Shown here one piece after another: positions 1 through 5,487 of a DNA stretch of 7,113 nucleotides. Each line of letters starts with the position of its first letter. The stretch's first letter is position 1. This DNA comes from Candidatus Parcubacteria bacterium (GTDB lineage Bacteria; Patescibacteriota; Minisyncoccia; JAHIHE01; JAGLIN01): the NCBI GenBank assembly GCA_023142975.1, contig JAGLIN010000064.1, positions 1 to 7,113 of the forward strand, written 5' to 3'. The notes under the pieces were generated by a model that saw only the letters and a list, made by a program, of their open reading frames with translations, did not search any database and was not told where the DNA came from. The position numbers and the translations under genes are program-made.

Positions 1-117
1 GAAGCAATCCCGTAACTATGCGCAAAGAGCATAGTTACGAGATTGCGGAGCCTGTGCCGTATTTAGTACGGTATCGCCTTCTCATTCGCTGCGCTCACTC
101 AGGCTCCTCGCAATGAC
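1..117. repeat. Multi-hairpin palindromic genomic repeat
   Basis: Three nested inverted repeats are visible. Stem 1: GCAATC(4-9) plus CGTAACTATGC(11-21) pairs with GCATAGTTACG(29-39) plus GATTGC(41-46), with one mismatch. Stem 2: GGAGCCTG(47-54) pairs with CAGGCTCC(100-107). A small internal hairpin CCGTA/TACGG lies near 57-70. The flanks GATTGC and GCAATGAC continue stem 2 with a 2-nt bulge. Read on the minus strand it has the wording (TCATTGCGAGGAGCC...GAAGCAATC) of a dispersed repeat known from many bacterial genomes. The left edge is cut by the window start. It covers the region where the murJ promoter and RBS should be. Confidence 0.8.
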
Positions 118-1747
118 AATGCGTAATCCGCAACAAATGATCAAAAAACTTCTTAACGGAAAAACCGGTTCTATTACTTCTGCCGCTCTCATTTTGGGAG
201 TGGCATCTTTGGCCAGTAAAGCGCTTGGATTACTTCGAGACAGAATTTTAGCGGGAGAATTTGGCGCGGGTCGCGAGCTTGATATTTATTTAGCCGCTTT
301 TCGAATCCCCGATTTCATTTTTAATATCGTAGTTATTGGCGCTTTGTCCGCCGGATTTATTCCCGTCTTTACAAAACTTATTTCCGAAAAAAAAGAACAG
401 CGCGCTTTCCGAACCGCCAACGCTGTTTTAAATTTGCTTTTTATAATTCTGATTTTTTTCTGCCTGCTGGCAATTATTTTCGCGCCAAACTTAATTTATC
501 TTTTAACGCCCGGCTTTGATAGCGCCAAGAAAGAAGCAACGGTTGAGCTTACTCGCATTATGTTTTTAAGTCCGATCTTTCTTCTCTTAAGCAGTGTTAT
601 TGGTGGAATTCTTCAATCATATCAAAGATTTTTTGTTTATTCTCTCTCTCCTATTTTATATAATCTTGGCATTATAATTGGGGCAATTCATTTTACAGAA
701 CTGTGGGGATTGAAAGGATTGGCCTGGGGAGTTGTTCTGGGATCATTTTTGCATTTTGCCATTCAACTTCCCATTGCTATAAAATTAGGATTTAGTTATC
801 AATGGGTTATAGATCTCAAAGATAACGGAGTCAGAAAAATTATCAGGATGATGATTCCTCGCACTCTCACGCTTTTTGTTGTTCAATTCAATCTTCTTGT
901 AATAACCATTATCGCTTCCACTTTAGACGAGGGAAGTTTGGTGGTTTTTAATTTTGCCAATAATCTACAGAGTTTCCCTCTGGGACTTTTTGCCATTTCA
1001 TTTGCTATCGCTTCTTTTCCAATACTTTCTTCATTAAGCGGTAAAGAAAAAAGAAATGAATTCGCAAAAAATCTGAACATAACTATTAAACAAATTTTGT
1101 TTTTCATAATTCCAACCAGTATTTTTCTAATTGTTTTGCGCGCGCAAATTGTCAGGATAATTTTAGGATGGGGAAAATTTGACTGGCAAGATACCATTTT
1201 GACTTTGAACGCTTTGCAGATTTTTGCTTTGAGCTTATTTGCTCAGGCGTTAATCCCTCTCCTTTCCCGCGCCTTTTGGGCACTGCATGATGCTAAAACA
1301 CCGTTTTTTGCCGCTTTAATAAGCGCTGTAATAAATTTAATTTTAGCCATTGTTCTAAGCAAACAATTTGGAATTTCCGGTTTAGTCGGCGCTTTTTCCG
1401 TTTCTGCGGTTATTAATGCTTTGCTTTTGTATTATTTTATTAATAAAAAACTAAACTTTGTTTGTCACAGCAAAATTTATAAACCGCTTTCAAAAATAAC
1501 TTTTGCTTCTGTGATCGCCGGATTTTTCTCCTACGGAACTTTATATATCGTTGAGCCTTTTTTGAATACCCATACTTTTATAGGAATTTTTACGCAAGGA
1601 TCGTTAGCGGGAATTGTAGGAATTGCCGCTTATTGTTTTATAAGCTGGAAACTTGCTATTGAAGAATTTATGATTTTTAAAAATTCAATTCAAAAAAAAT
1701 TATTCAAAACGAAAATTAAGACAGAAGAGATCGTGATTGAGGAATGA
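113..1747 (+). CDS. murJ: MurJ/MviN-type lipid II flippase
   Basis: Polytopic inner-membrane transporter of the MOP superfamily. MurJ flips the lipid-linked peptidoglycan precursor lipid II to the outer face of the membrane. The 544-residue frame has the length and about 14 hydrophobic segments expected of the family. Near the N terminus are the family signatures: S-K-A-L-G-L-L-R-D around residues 35-43, D57 followed by A-F-R-I-P (62-66), and G-A-L-S-A-G-F-I-P-V-F around 77-87. The A-F-W-A-L-H-D-A-K-T-P-F motif (387-398) matches the conserved segment at the start of the last third. The tail after the last helix is short and charged. The start is uncertain: ATG 113 and ATG 119 lie at the edge of the upstream repeat, and ATG 137 (M-I-K-K-L-L-N-G) is the first after it. 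None has a clear SD. Stop is TGA. It converges with comF across a large inverted repeat. Confidence 0.95.
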   Translation: MTMRNPQQMIKKLLNGKTGSITSAALILGVASLASKALGLLRDRILAGEFGAGRELDIYLAAFRIPDFIFNIVVIGALSAGFIPVFTKLISEKKEQRAFRTANAVLNLLFIILIFFCLLAIIFAPNLIYLLTPGFDSAKKEATVELTRIMFLSPIFLLLSSVIGGILQSYQRFFVYSLSPILYNLGIIIGAIHFTELWGLKGLAWGVVLGSFLHFAIQLPIAIKLGFSYQWVIDLKDNGVRKIIRMMIPRTLTLFVVQFNLLVITIIASTLDEGSLVVFNFANNLQSFPLGLFAISFAIASFPILSSLSGKEKRNEFAKNLNITIKQILFFIIPTSIFLIVLRAQIVRIILGWGKFDWQDTILTLNALQIFALSLFAQALIPLLSRAFWALHDAKTPFFAALISAVINLILAIVLSKQFGISGLVGAFSVSAVINALLLYYFINKKLNFVCHSKIYKPLSKITFASVIAGFFSYGTLYIVEPFLNTHTFIGIFTQGSLAGIVGIAAYCFISWKLAIEEFMIFKNSIQKKLFKTKIKTEEIVIEE

Positions 1748-1751
1748 AATA

Positions 1752-1955
1752 TATTGTTAAATTGTTCTATTGTCAAATTGTTATGCATAGCAATACTTGG
1801 AAATTAGTAGAAATTCATAGAAACTTGTTGAAACTAATATTCTTCAAGAAACAACAATTTAATTTCTATAAATTTCTACGAGTTTCTATAAGTTTCTACG
1901 CTACTAAATTGCTATGATATACATAACAATTTGACAATTTAGCAATGTAGCAATT
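1752..1955. repeat. 200-bp imperfect inverted repeat with 8-bp and 10-bp tandem substructure
   Basis: The outer arms are 8-bp periodic: ATTGTTnn-type units at about 1753-1790 on the left, and their complement nnRRCAAT at about 1919-1955 on the right. A nearly exact ATTGTCAAATTGTTATG is shared between the arms. The inner arms are 10-bp periodic: four AAAYTnnTAG-like units at 1801-1840 pair with four nRTTTCTAYR-like units at 1861-1900. No coding frame is credible here. It fills the whole gap between convergent murJ and comF, so its transcripts from either side could fold into a long hairpin and act as a bidirectional terminator. A MITE-like origin is equally possible. Confidence 0.7.
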
Positions 1956-1959
1956 AAAT

Positions 1960-2763
1960 TTATCTCCTTGTTATTACCAACCCCCAAACATTTTTCGCGC
2001 CCGCTCTTTTCAACTCAATGGCGCATTCATTTAGAGTTGCGGAAGTTGTGCAGACATCGTCAATGACTATTATATTTTTGTTGTTTATCAAGCTATGATA
2101 CGGACAGAAAAACGCTCCCTTTATATTTTTCTTTCTATCTTCCATCGATTTAATTTTTGTCTGCGGTTTTGTGTTTCTTTTGCGAATTATCGCGTTTTCA
2201 TAAATTGGTAATTTGAATTTGCTGGCAATATTTTTTGATAGTAAAAAAGCTTGATTAAATCCACGCCAATTATATCTTCTTTTATGCAGCGGGACAGGAA
2301 CTATAATTGTTTCTGTTTTTTTGTTTTTTCTTTTATCCGTATAAATTTCTTCTTCTCCGCTTTCTTGTGAAAAATTTGATAAGATCAAATCGTGAAAGTT
2401 TCCAAGCTCATCAGCTTTTAAAATACTTCTTATGATTATTTCTGAAAGTGGATAATGAATATCTTTTATAAAATTAAATTTGAATTTATAAATTGCTTCT
2501 TTCGTTGTCTCATAATTAAATTCAGTCGCAATCCACAGCCCGTCAAGTGAAATTTCTTTCCGGCATTTGTAGTGCGTTTCCCCGCTCTCGCTTGATTTTT
2601 CACAAGCTGGACAAATTTGCTCTTTTTTTATTTCTATTTTATCAAAACATTTTTTACAAATCCATTTATCTTTCGGCTCCAAATTTTCAAACTCTTCTCC
2701 GCACCCAAGGCACTTAATCGGAAAAAGCAGATCGAGAATAAAGTTTTTTATTTTTGTTAGCAT
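1960..2763 (-). CDS. comF: ComF family protein (zinc finger plus phosphoribosyltransferase domain)
   Basis: A 267-residue ComF-type protein. The N terminus has a zinc-binding region: C18-x2-C21, C36-x2-C39, then C51-x2-C54 and C67. A central segment V-P-V-P-L-H-K-R-R-Y-N-W-R-G-F-N-Q-A is the highly conserved ComF signature. The C-terminal PRPP-type loop is I-I-V-I-D-D-V-C-T-T-S-A-T-L (231-244), followed by the usual R-A-G-A and the final V-I-T-R-R. In naturally competent bacteria ComF acts in the cytoplasm on incoming single-stranded DNA; its precise reaction is unknown. Length is a little above the common 200-250 because of an acidic/lysine-rich insertion around residues 130-150. No good SD precedes the ATG. 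It lies 54 nt after a small ORF and is probably transcribed with it. Confidence 0.93.
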   Translation of the reverse strand: MLTKIKNFILDLLFPIKCLGCGEEFENLEPKDKWICKKCFDKIEIKKEQICPACEKSSESGETHYKCRKEISLDGLWIATEFNYETTKEAIYKFKFNFIKDIHYPLSEIIIRSILKADELGNFHDLILSNFSQESGEEEIYTDKRKNKKTETIIVPVPLHKRRYNWRGFNQAFLLSKNIASKFKLPIYENAIIRKRNTKPQTKIKSMEDRKKNIKGAFFCPYHSLINNKNIIVIDDVCTTSATLNECAIELKRAGAKNVWGLVITRR

Positions 2764-2817
2764 GATTAATTTCTATATTTACGATATTTACGCTTTTCAA
2801 AAAAAGAAGGGCTTTTA

Positions 2818-2964
2818 TCAACCTGGCTTTATTCCCCGATTGAAAAATGCCCATGCTGCCCATGCTTTTACTAAATTTTCTATTTCCCAAAATTCGTCTG
2901 CCTGTTTCGCATTACTTTCAAACCAAGCAGTCATTTTTACTTTTATTGTTTCTTTTATTGCCAT
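2818..2964 (-). CDS. 48-residue hypothetical protein, Trp-rich
   Basis: The ATG at 2964-2962 is preceded by AAGGAGAG with a 6-nt spacer, the best-placed Shine-Dalgarno in the window, and by a near-consensus promoter. The product begins M-A-I-K-E-T-I-K-V-K-M and ends R-G-I-K-P-G. It has four Trp (14, 26, 35, 38), no Cys, an amphipathic middle with alternating charge, and a short hydrophobic A-W-A-A-W-A-F-F patch near the C terminus. No family is recognised and there is no signal peptide. Stop is TGA at 2820-2818. It probably shares a transcript with comF. The promoter and SD support a real gene; the function is unknown. It could also be a regulatory leader ORF for comF. Confidence 0.7.
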   Translation of the reverse strand: MAIKETIKVKMTAWFESNAKQADEFWEIENLVKAWAAWAFFNRGIKPG

Positions 2965-2984
2965 AACGATCTCTCCTTAACTTA

Positions 2985-3012
2985 AATATACAAAATAGAA
3001 ATAAACTGTCAA
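2985..3012 (-). promoter_or_regulatory. Sigma-70-type promoter for the 48-aa ORF and comF
   Basis: On the minus strand a perfect TTGACA (3012-3007) is followed after 16 bp by TATATT (2990-2985). Predicted transcription would start near 2978, about 15 nt before the start codon at 2964, with the SD in between. It lies directly downstream of the tRNA terminator, as expected for a new transcription unit. Confidence 0.75.
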
Positions 3013-3023
3013 GATATATTAAT

Positions 3024-3059
3024 AATAAAAAATAAACAGGCAACTTGATTGTTACCTGT
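3024..3059 (-). terminator. Rho-independent terminator of the minus-strand tRNA unit
   Basis: On the minus strand ACAGGTAAC (3059-3051) and GTTGCCTGT (3044-3036) form a 9-bp stem with one G-U pair and a 6-nt loop, followed by a T-rich tract interrupted by a few A. It lies right after the tRNA-like gene ending at 3066. Confidence 0.75.
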
Positions 3060-3065
3060 GTTTAA

Positions 3066-3162
3066 AGCCCAGACCGAGATTCGAACTCGGGTTAGCGGCT
3101 TTCACTTTATTACCATATTTAAAGCGGATTGCCACCATGATAGTCCCCTACACTATCTGGGC
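3066..3162 (-). tRNA. Aberrant tRNA-like gene with an expanded anticodon loop, isotype unassigned
   Basis: The 5' and 3' ends are canonical: acceptor GCCCAGA/TCTGGGC is a perfect 7 bp, and the T arm CCGAG-TTCGAAT-CTCGG is perfect. The D arm begins TAGTGTAG and ends ATCAT, with GGGG in the loop. An anticodon-type stem GTGGC/GCCGC (one G-U) is in place and the variable region is 4 nt. The loop closed by that stem is 31 nt instead of 7 and contains its own CTTTA/TAAAG hairpin. No 17-nt anticodon arm with U33 can be drawn. G1:C72, C2:G71 and U73 fit bacterial glycine identity, and TCC occurs early in the loop, but position 33 would be A. Alternatively, removing 26 nt would leave CTGAAAG (anticodon GAA, Phe), which U73 argues against. 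It could be a decayed tRNA or one with an unusual intron. No CCA is encoded. Confidence 0.6.
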
Positions 3163-3204
3163 ACTTTATTTTATTTGATTTTGTTTTATCTAAAAAAAGA
3201 TAAA

Positions 3205-3283
3205 TGCTCCCGCCGGGGATTCGAACCCAGACTCACAAGGTTGAAAGCCTTGTATGATACCGATAGTTCTACAACACAGGAGC
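3205..3283 (-). tRNA. tRNA-Glu (anticodon TTC)
   Basis: Acceptor GCTCCTG pairs with CGGGAGC. The anticodon arm CAAGG-CTTTCAA-CCTTG is perfect with U33, and the anticodon TTC is at 3245-3243. The T loop is TTCGAAT. The D loop is long and holds GG; the D stem is weak. The T stem has one mismatch and one extra base before the acceptor strand. The discriminator is A and no CCA is encoded. It precedes the tRNA-like gene by 42 nt and both probably come from one transcript. Confidence 0.88.
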
Positions 3284-3320
3284 TTTATGTTTCTTTAATT
3301 ATATCCCTCACTATGAAAGC

Positions 3321-3348
3321 ATCTTAAACCAAATTTAATTATTGTCAA
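3321..3348 (-). promoter_or_regulatory. Promoter for the minus-strand tRNA unit
   Basis: On the minus strand TTGACA (3348-3343) is followed after 16 bp by TAAGAT (3326-3321, 4 of 6 consensus). A second, perfect TATAAT lies at 3303-3298, about 14 nt before the tRNA-Glu 5' end, but with no good -35 at the right distance. Either could be used. Confidence 0.5.
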
Positions 3349-3366
3349 TACTCTATTATAATAATC

Positions 3367-3375
3367 TGTGGATAA
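3367..3375 (-). other. Perfect DnaA-box 9-mer between divergent tRNA units
   Basis: The plus strand reads TGTGGATAA, the complement of the consensus DnaA box TTATCCACA. It is a single perfect box in the gap between the divergent tRNA genes. Near-matches TTATCCACG occur at 3539-3547 (overlapping the tRNA-Ala 5' end) and 4590-4598. A lone 9-mer match is weak evidence; it is listed because such matches are over-represented in the window. The rest of 3284-3457 holds the tRNA promoters and a short tandem repeat. Confidence 0.35.
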
Positions 3376-3420
3376 CTTATAACAATAAAAAACAATCCCT
3401 TGCTTCTTGTATAACGAAGT

Positions 3421-3457
3421 GTTAGTATGTTAAAATGTTATTATGCTAGAATGCTAA
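3421..3457. repeat. 8-bp tandem repeat upstream of tRNA-Arg
   Basis: About 4.6 copies of an 8-bp unit of form GTTAnnAT, degenerating to GCTAnnAT, end exactly at the tRNA-Arg 5' end. The period and wording resemble the outer arms of the inverted repeat after murJ. It occupies the position where the tRNA-Arg promoter should be; a possible pair is TTGTAT at about 3408 and TAAAAT at 3431-3436, which is weak. Confidence 0.6.
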
Positions 3458-3529
3458 GTCCCCGTAGTTCAATGGATAGAACAGGAGCCTCCTAAGCCTC
3501 AGATGCAGGTTCGACTCCTGCCGGGGACA
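3458..3529 (+). tRNA. tRNA-Arg (anticodon CCT)
   Basis: Acceptor GTCCCCG/CGGGGAC, D arm GTTC/GAAC with GG in the loop, anticodon loop CTCCTAA with CCT at 3491-3493, and T arm GCAGG-TTCGACT-CCTGC. The anticodon stem GGAGC/GCCTC has one A-C mismatch. The discriminator is A. The next bases are CAC, so CCA is not encoded. It reads AGG codons. It lies 17 nt before tRNA-Ala and is probably co-transcribed with it. Confidence 0.93.
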
Positions 3530-3546
3530 CATCATAAGTTATCCAC

Positions 3547-3620
3547 GGGCCCGTAGTTCAGTTGGCTAGAACGCCTCCATGGCATGGAGGAGGTCGCAGG
3601 TTCGAATCCTGTCGGGTCCA
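3547..3620 (+). tRNA. tRNA-Ala (anticodon GGC)
   Basis: Acceptor GGGCCCG/CGGGTCC contains the G3-U70 wobble pair that is the main identity element for alanyl-tRNA synthetase. D arm GTTC/GAAC, anticodon arm CCTCC-ATGGCAT-GGAGG with GGC at 3581-3583, and T arm GCAGG-TTCGAAT-CCTGT. Discriminator A73; no CCA encoded. Confidence 0.96.
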
Positions 3621-3629
3621 CTCCGTTCC

Positions 3630-3665
3630 AAAACAAAAAACCGTTTTAAAACGGTTTTTTGTTTT
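3630..3665. terminator. Bidirectional terminator, perfect 36-bp palindrome
   Basis: The palindrome is centred on CCGTTTTAAAACGG (3641-3654), flanked by an A-tract on the left and a T-tract on the right, each with one interrupting C or G, so each strand ends its stem in a U-run. It serves the + strand tRNA-Arg/tRNA-Ala unit and the convergent - strand secreted-protein gene. Confidence 0.9.
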
Positions 3666-3715
3666 ATGTAATCTTCTTTCAATAAAATCTAAAGAAGAAA
3701 ATTCAAAACTCCAAT

Positions 3716-4540
3716 CTACTTTTTCATCCATCCGAAAAGCCAGCCGAATATTCCCTTGTTGGATTTTTCTTTTTGGGCTACCTCCTCTAAACGAATTTGC
3801 TCTTGTTCAAGATTTTGAATTTGCTCTTGAATAATATTCTCAACTTCTTCTTCACAATCACACTCTTTTTTTAATTCTTTAAGCTGTTGGATTCTTTCTT
3901 TATTTTTATTAGTCTCTTCTAATATATCTTCCGCCACTTCTTCATCGCCTCCGAAGAAAAACTCAACAATTCTATTTCTCTTTTGAATTTTTTCTTCGGC
4001 TTGAATAGTTTTTTCCACTGAATTATTAAATTCTCTGGCAGTCTCAGAAACTTGAGATCCGATACCTCCGACTAAGTCTTCCATTGCCAGTAGCGTATGA
4101 ACCGCTATTCTGACTTCGTTTTGGTTTTGACGAACATTCCGTTGTTTTTCGTCTTCCATTCCTTGAACTTCCTGCTCCATTTCTTGTTTTTTGTTCGCAA
4201 TCATTGTTTTCAATTGTTCTGTATTAGTGGCTCTATTTTGTTCACGAACCTGTTCTCCAACAATTTCTCCGTTAGATTCTCCAGTTTGTTCGTTAATTCT
4301 TTCTTGTTCTCGTTCTTGATTTTGCGCTTGAGTAGGATCGTCGGCGCTATCACCCTGCGGAGATTCAGGCTGATTTTCTTGAGCATCCGAGCCCTGCTTT
4401 GGTTCTTCACTATTTTCTTTATCCTCTTGTGTTGATTCTGAATTTCCCGCATCGCTATTTTTATTCTCAGTTCCTTGAGCAAAAACCATTGAAGCAGATA
4501 GAATAAAGGCCAGGGACAGAAACATAATTTTTTTCTTCAT
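3716..4540 (-). CDS. Secreted low-complexity coiled-coil protein, function unknown
   Basis: 274 residues. A typical Sec signal peptide, M-K-K-K-I then a hydrophobic core to V-F-A-Q, has a predicted cleavage after A21; there is no lipobox Cys. Residues 23-100 are a Q/E/N/S-rich disordered stretch. Residues 103-145 and 175-260 are charged heptad-like coiled coil. Between them lies a less charged patch around L-V-G-G-I-G-S-Q (156-163). The C terminus ends in an aromatic, amphipathic tail G-I-F-G-W-L-F-G-W-M-K-K (263-274). Only two Cys occur (227, 229). The overall plan resembles secreted hypothetical proteins I recall from Parcubacteria, but this is not verified by search. No SD precedes the ATG. 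It is 108 nt downstream of the next gene in the same direction and may share its promoter. Confidence 0.85.
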   Translation of the reverse strand: MKKKIMFLSLAFILSASMVFAQGTENKNSDAGNSESTQEDKENSEEPKQGSDAQENQPESPQGDSADDPTQAQNQEREQERINEQTGESNGEIVGEQVREQNRATNTEQLKTMIANKKQEMEQEVQGMEDEKQRNVRQNQNEVRIAVHTLLAMEDLVGGIGSQVSETAREFNNSVEKTIQAEEKIQKRNRIVEFFFGGDEEVAEDILEETNKNKERIQQLKELKKECDCEEEVENIIQEQIQNLEQEQIRLEEVAQKEKSNKGIFGWLFGWMKK

Positions 4541-4648
4541 AATTTTGTCAAGTTAAAAATTTAAAAAATTATTTAATACCAATAAATATTTATCCACGAC
4601 CTTTTTAAATTTATTTAATTTAGATAAATATTTTTCTTTAAATTTATT

Positions 4649-4858
4649 TTATATCAATCCTTCAAACGATCCAAGATAACTATCTAAGAACATCGGAATT
4701 ATAATTATTAATCCGATTAGCGGCAAAACAAACATCAAGACTGTCGCTATCGCGGTATAAAGAAAATACTTCCTCGTTTTCTCAACAGACACATAAGTCT
4801 GTTTTATTATTTTTTGATTCTCTTTTAAAATTTCTAAAATTTGATTTTCATTTTCCAT
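4649..4858 (-). CDS. Small membrane protein, 69 residues, hypothetical
   Basis: The N-terminal half (1-29) is a charged helix with heptad-like spacing, M-E-N-E-N-Q-I-L-E-I-L-K-E-N, ending S-V-E-K-T-R-K-Y. It is followed by a long hydrophobic stretch, residues 31-59, that contains L-P-L-I-G-L and could be one long or two short membrane helices. Small proteins with this plan, a short coiled coil plus a helical hairpin, are common in CPR genomes (recollection, unverified). The function is unknown. A near-consensus promoter lies 36 nt upstream; the RBS is weak or absent. Confidence 0.75.
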   Translation of the reverse strand: MENENQILEILKENQKIIKQTYVSVEKTRKYFLYTAIATVLMFVLPLIGLIIIIPMFLDSYLGSFEGLI

Positions 4859-4893
4859 GATATTTTTTTAAACTCAGCAAGCTTTCTATTAGT

Positions 4894-4922
4894 ATTTTAG
4901 TTTTTTTTGGGGTTTAAGTCAA
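4894..4922 (-). promoter_or_regulatory. Sigma-70-type promoter for the 69-aa membrane protein
   Basis: On the minus strand TTGACT (4922-4917) is followed after 17 bp by TAAAAT (4899-4894); each hexamer has 5 of 6 consensus bases. Predicted start near 4887 gives a leader of about 29 nt. It may also drive the secreted-protein gene downstream. Confidence 0.7.
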
Positions 4923-4935
4923 TAAAATGTATTTA

Positions 4936-4966
4936 GTAAAAAAAGAAAGGATTCTGGTTGAATCCC
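4936..4966 (-). terminator. Rho-independent terminator after the 5018 gene
   Basis: On the minus strand GGATTC (4965-4960) and GAATCC (4954-4949) form a 6-bp stem with a 5-nt loop, followed by TTTCTTTTTTT. It separates this gene from the promoter at 4894-4922. Confidence 0.75.
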
Positions 4967-5017
4967 TATAAAATAAACATTTGATTTATTTTTTTACTTT
5001 TGATTTTCAGACTCGTT

Positions 5018-5290
5018 TTATATTTTAGGAACGACATCATATGAAGAATAATATGCAATTATTGCAGAGACTGTAATTATGCATGCAATAACAATCCCAT
5101 ATACTCTCTGAGATGTATGTCCACAGCTACTGATTTCACCCATGGCAAACATAAATATGAGTGCAGTAAATACAAGACAAAAAATCGTAATTCTAACATA
5201 CCACAATTGTATGGTCCACCAAATTAAATAAGATACCCCTATATAAGACATTGCTATTAGGGCAATGGGAGGGACTATCAACCATAACAA
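5018..5290 (-). CDS. Small polytopic membrane protein, hypothetical; start uncertain
   Basis: About 90 to 98 residues with three hydrophobic helices, roughly 1-27, 30-50 and 65-84 counted from the TTG at 5290, and a short polar loop E-I-S-S-C-G-H-T-S-Q-R. No family is recognised. The start is the puzzle. TTG at 5290-5288 has almost no SD, but the frame is open for 12 more codons upstream, to an in-frame TAA at 5335-5333. Just after that TAA is a strong AGGAGGAGGAGG. The codon at ideal spacing (7 nt) from it is ATA (5314-5312), giving x-N-K-I-W-I-A-L-L-L-W-L-I-V, a natural-looking N terminus. So the true start may be a non-canonical AUA, or an ATG lost by mutation. The gene has its own promoter and terminator. 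Confidence 0.7.
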   Translation of the reverse strand: MLWLIVPPIALIAMSYIGVSYLIWWTIQLWYVRITIFCLVFTALIFMFAMGEISSCGHTSQRVYGIVIACIITVSAIIAYYSSYDVVPKI

Positions 5291-5311
5291 AAGAGCTATC
5301 CAAATTTTATT

Positions 5312-5334
5312 TATTATTATTCCTCCTCCTCCTT
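5312..5334 (-). promoter_or_regulatory. Extended Shine-Dalgarno facing an ATA codon
   Basis: The minus strand reads AAGGAGGAGGAGGA, then a run of ATA codons. The GGAGG nearest the gene ends 7 nt before ATA 5314-5312. No ATG, GTG or TTG lies within 20 nt downstream in any frame usable by the SD; the first is TTG at 5290, 31 nt away. Confidence 0.65.
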
Positions 5335-5386
5335 ATTCTATAATTCATATAATTTTATTCCTTAAAATCTACTAGGAACATTCAGC

Positions 5387-5414
5387 ATAATAGCATATTC
5401 AAAAATGGTGTCAA
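5387..5414 (-). promoter_or_regulatory. Sigma-70-type promoter for the 5018 gene
   Basis: On the minus strand a perfect TTGACA (5414-5409) is followed after 16 bp by TATTAT (5392-5387, 5 of 6 consensus). Predicted start near 5380, with a leader of about 65 nt containing the SD at 5322-5334. Confidence 0.75.
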
Positions 5415-5487
5415 GACAATAATCCTTAAAAAAATTTGTAATTTAAGATAACATTTGTTAAACTAAAATAAAGCTTAAGACTAATTT

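Noticed and set aside
883..1197. Minus-strand open frame inside murJ
   Set aside because: It lies wholly within a clear MurJ coding region, has no RBS and no recognisable protein features.
3185..3204. TTTATCT/AGATAAA hairpin between the two minus-strand tRNA genes as a terminator
   Set aside because: Its stem is AT-only and its T-run is in the loop, not after the stem, so it is unlikely to end transcription.
2762..3327. Plus-strand open frames over the comF upstream region and the minus-strand tRNA genes
   Set aside because: They overlap the SD-supported minus-strand 48-codon ORF, promoter, terminator and two tRNA genes; the peptide strings are tRNA sequence read as codons.
3562..3834. Plus-strand open frame from tRNA-Ala into the secreted-protein gene
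   Set aside because: It begins inside tRNA-Ala, crosses a terminator and runs antisense to the 3' end of a gene with a good signal peptide.
4097..4482. Open frames on both strands within the secreted-protein gene
   Set aside because: They are out-of-frame shadows of low-complexity Q/E-rich coding sequence.
4546..4551. TTGACA (minus strand) just before the secreted-protein gene as a -35 element
   Set aside because: It is only 5 nt from the ATG, so any -10 would lie inside the coding sequence; no good -10 is found there.
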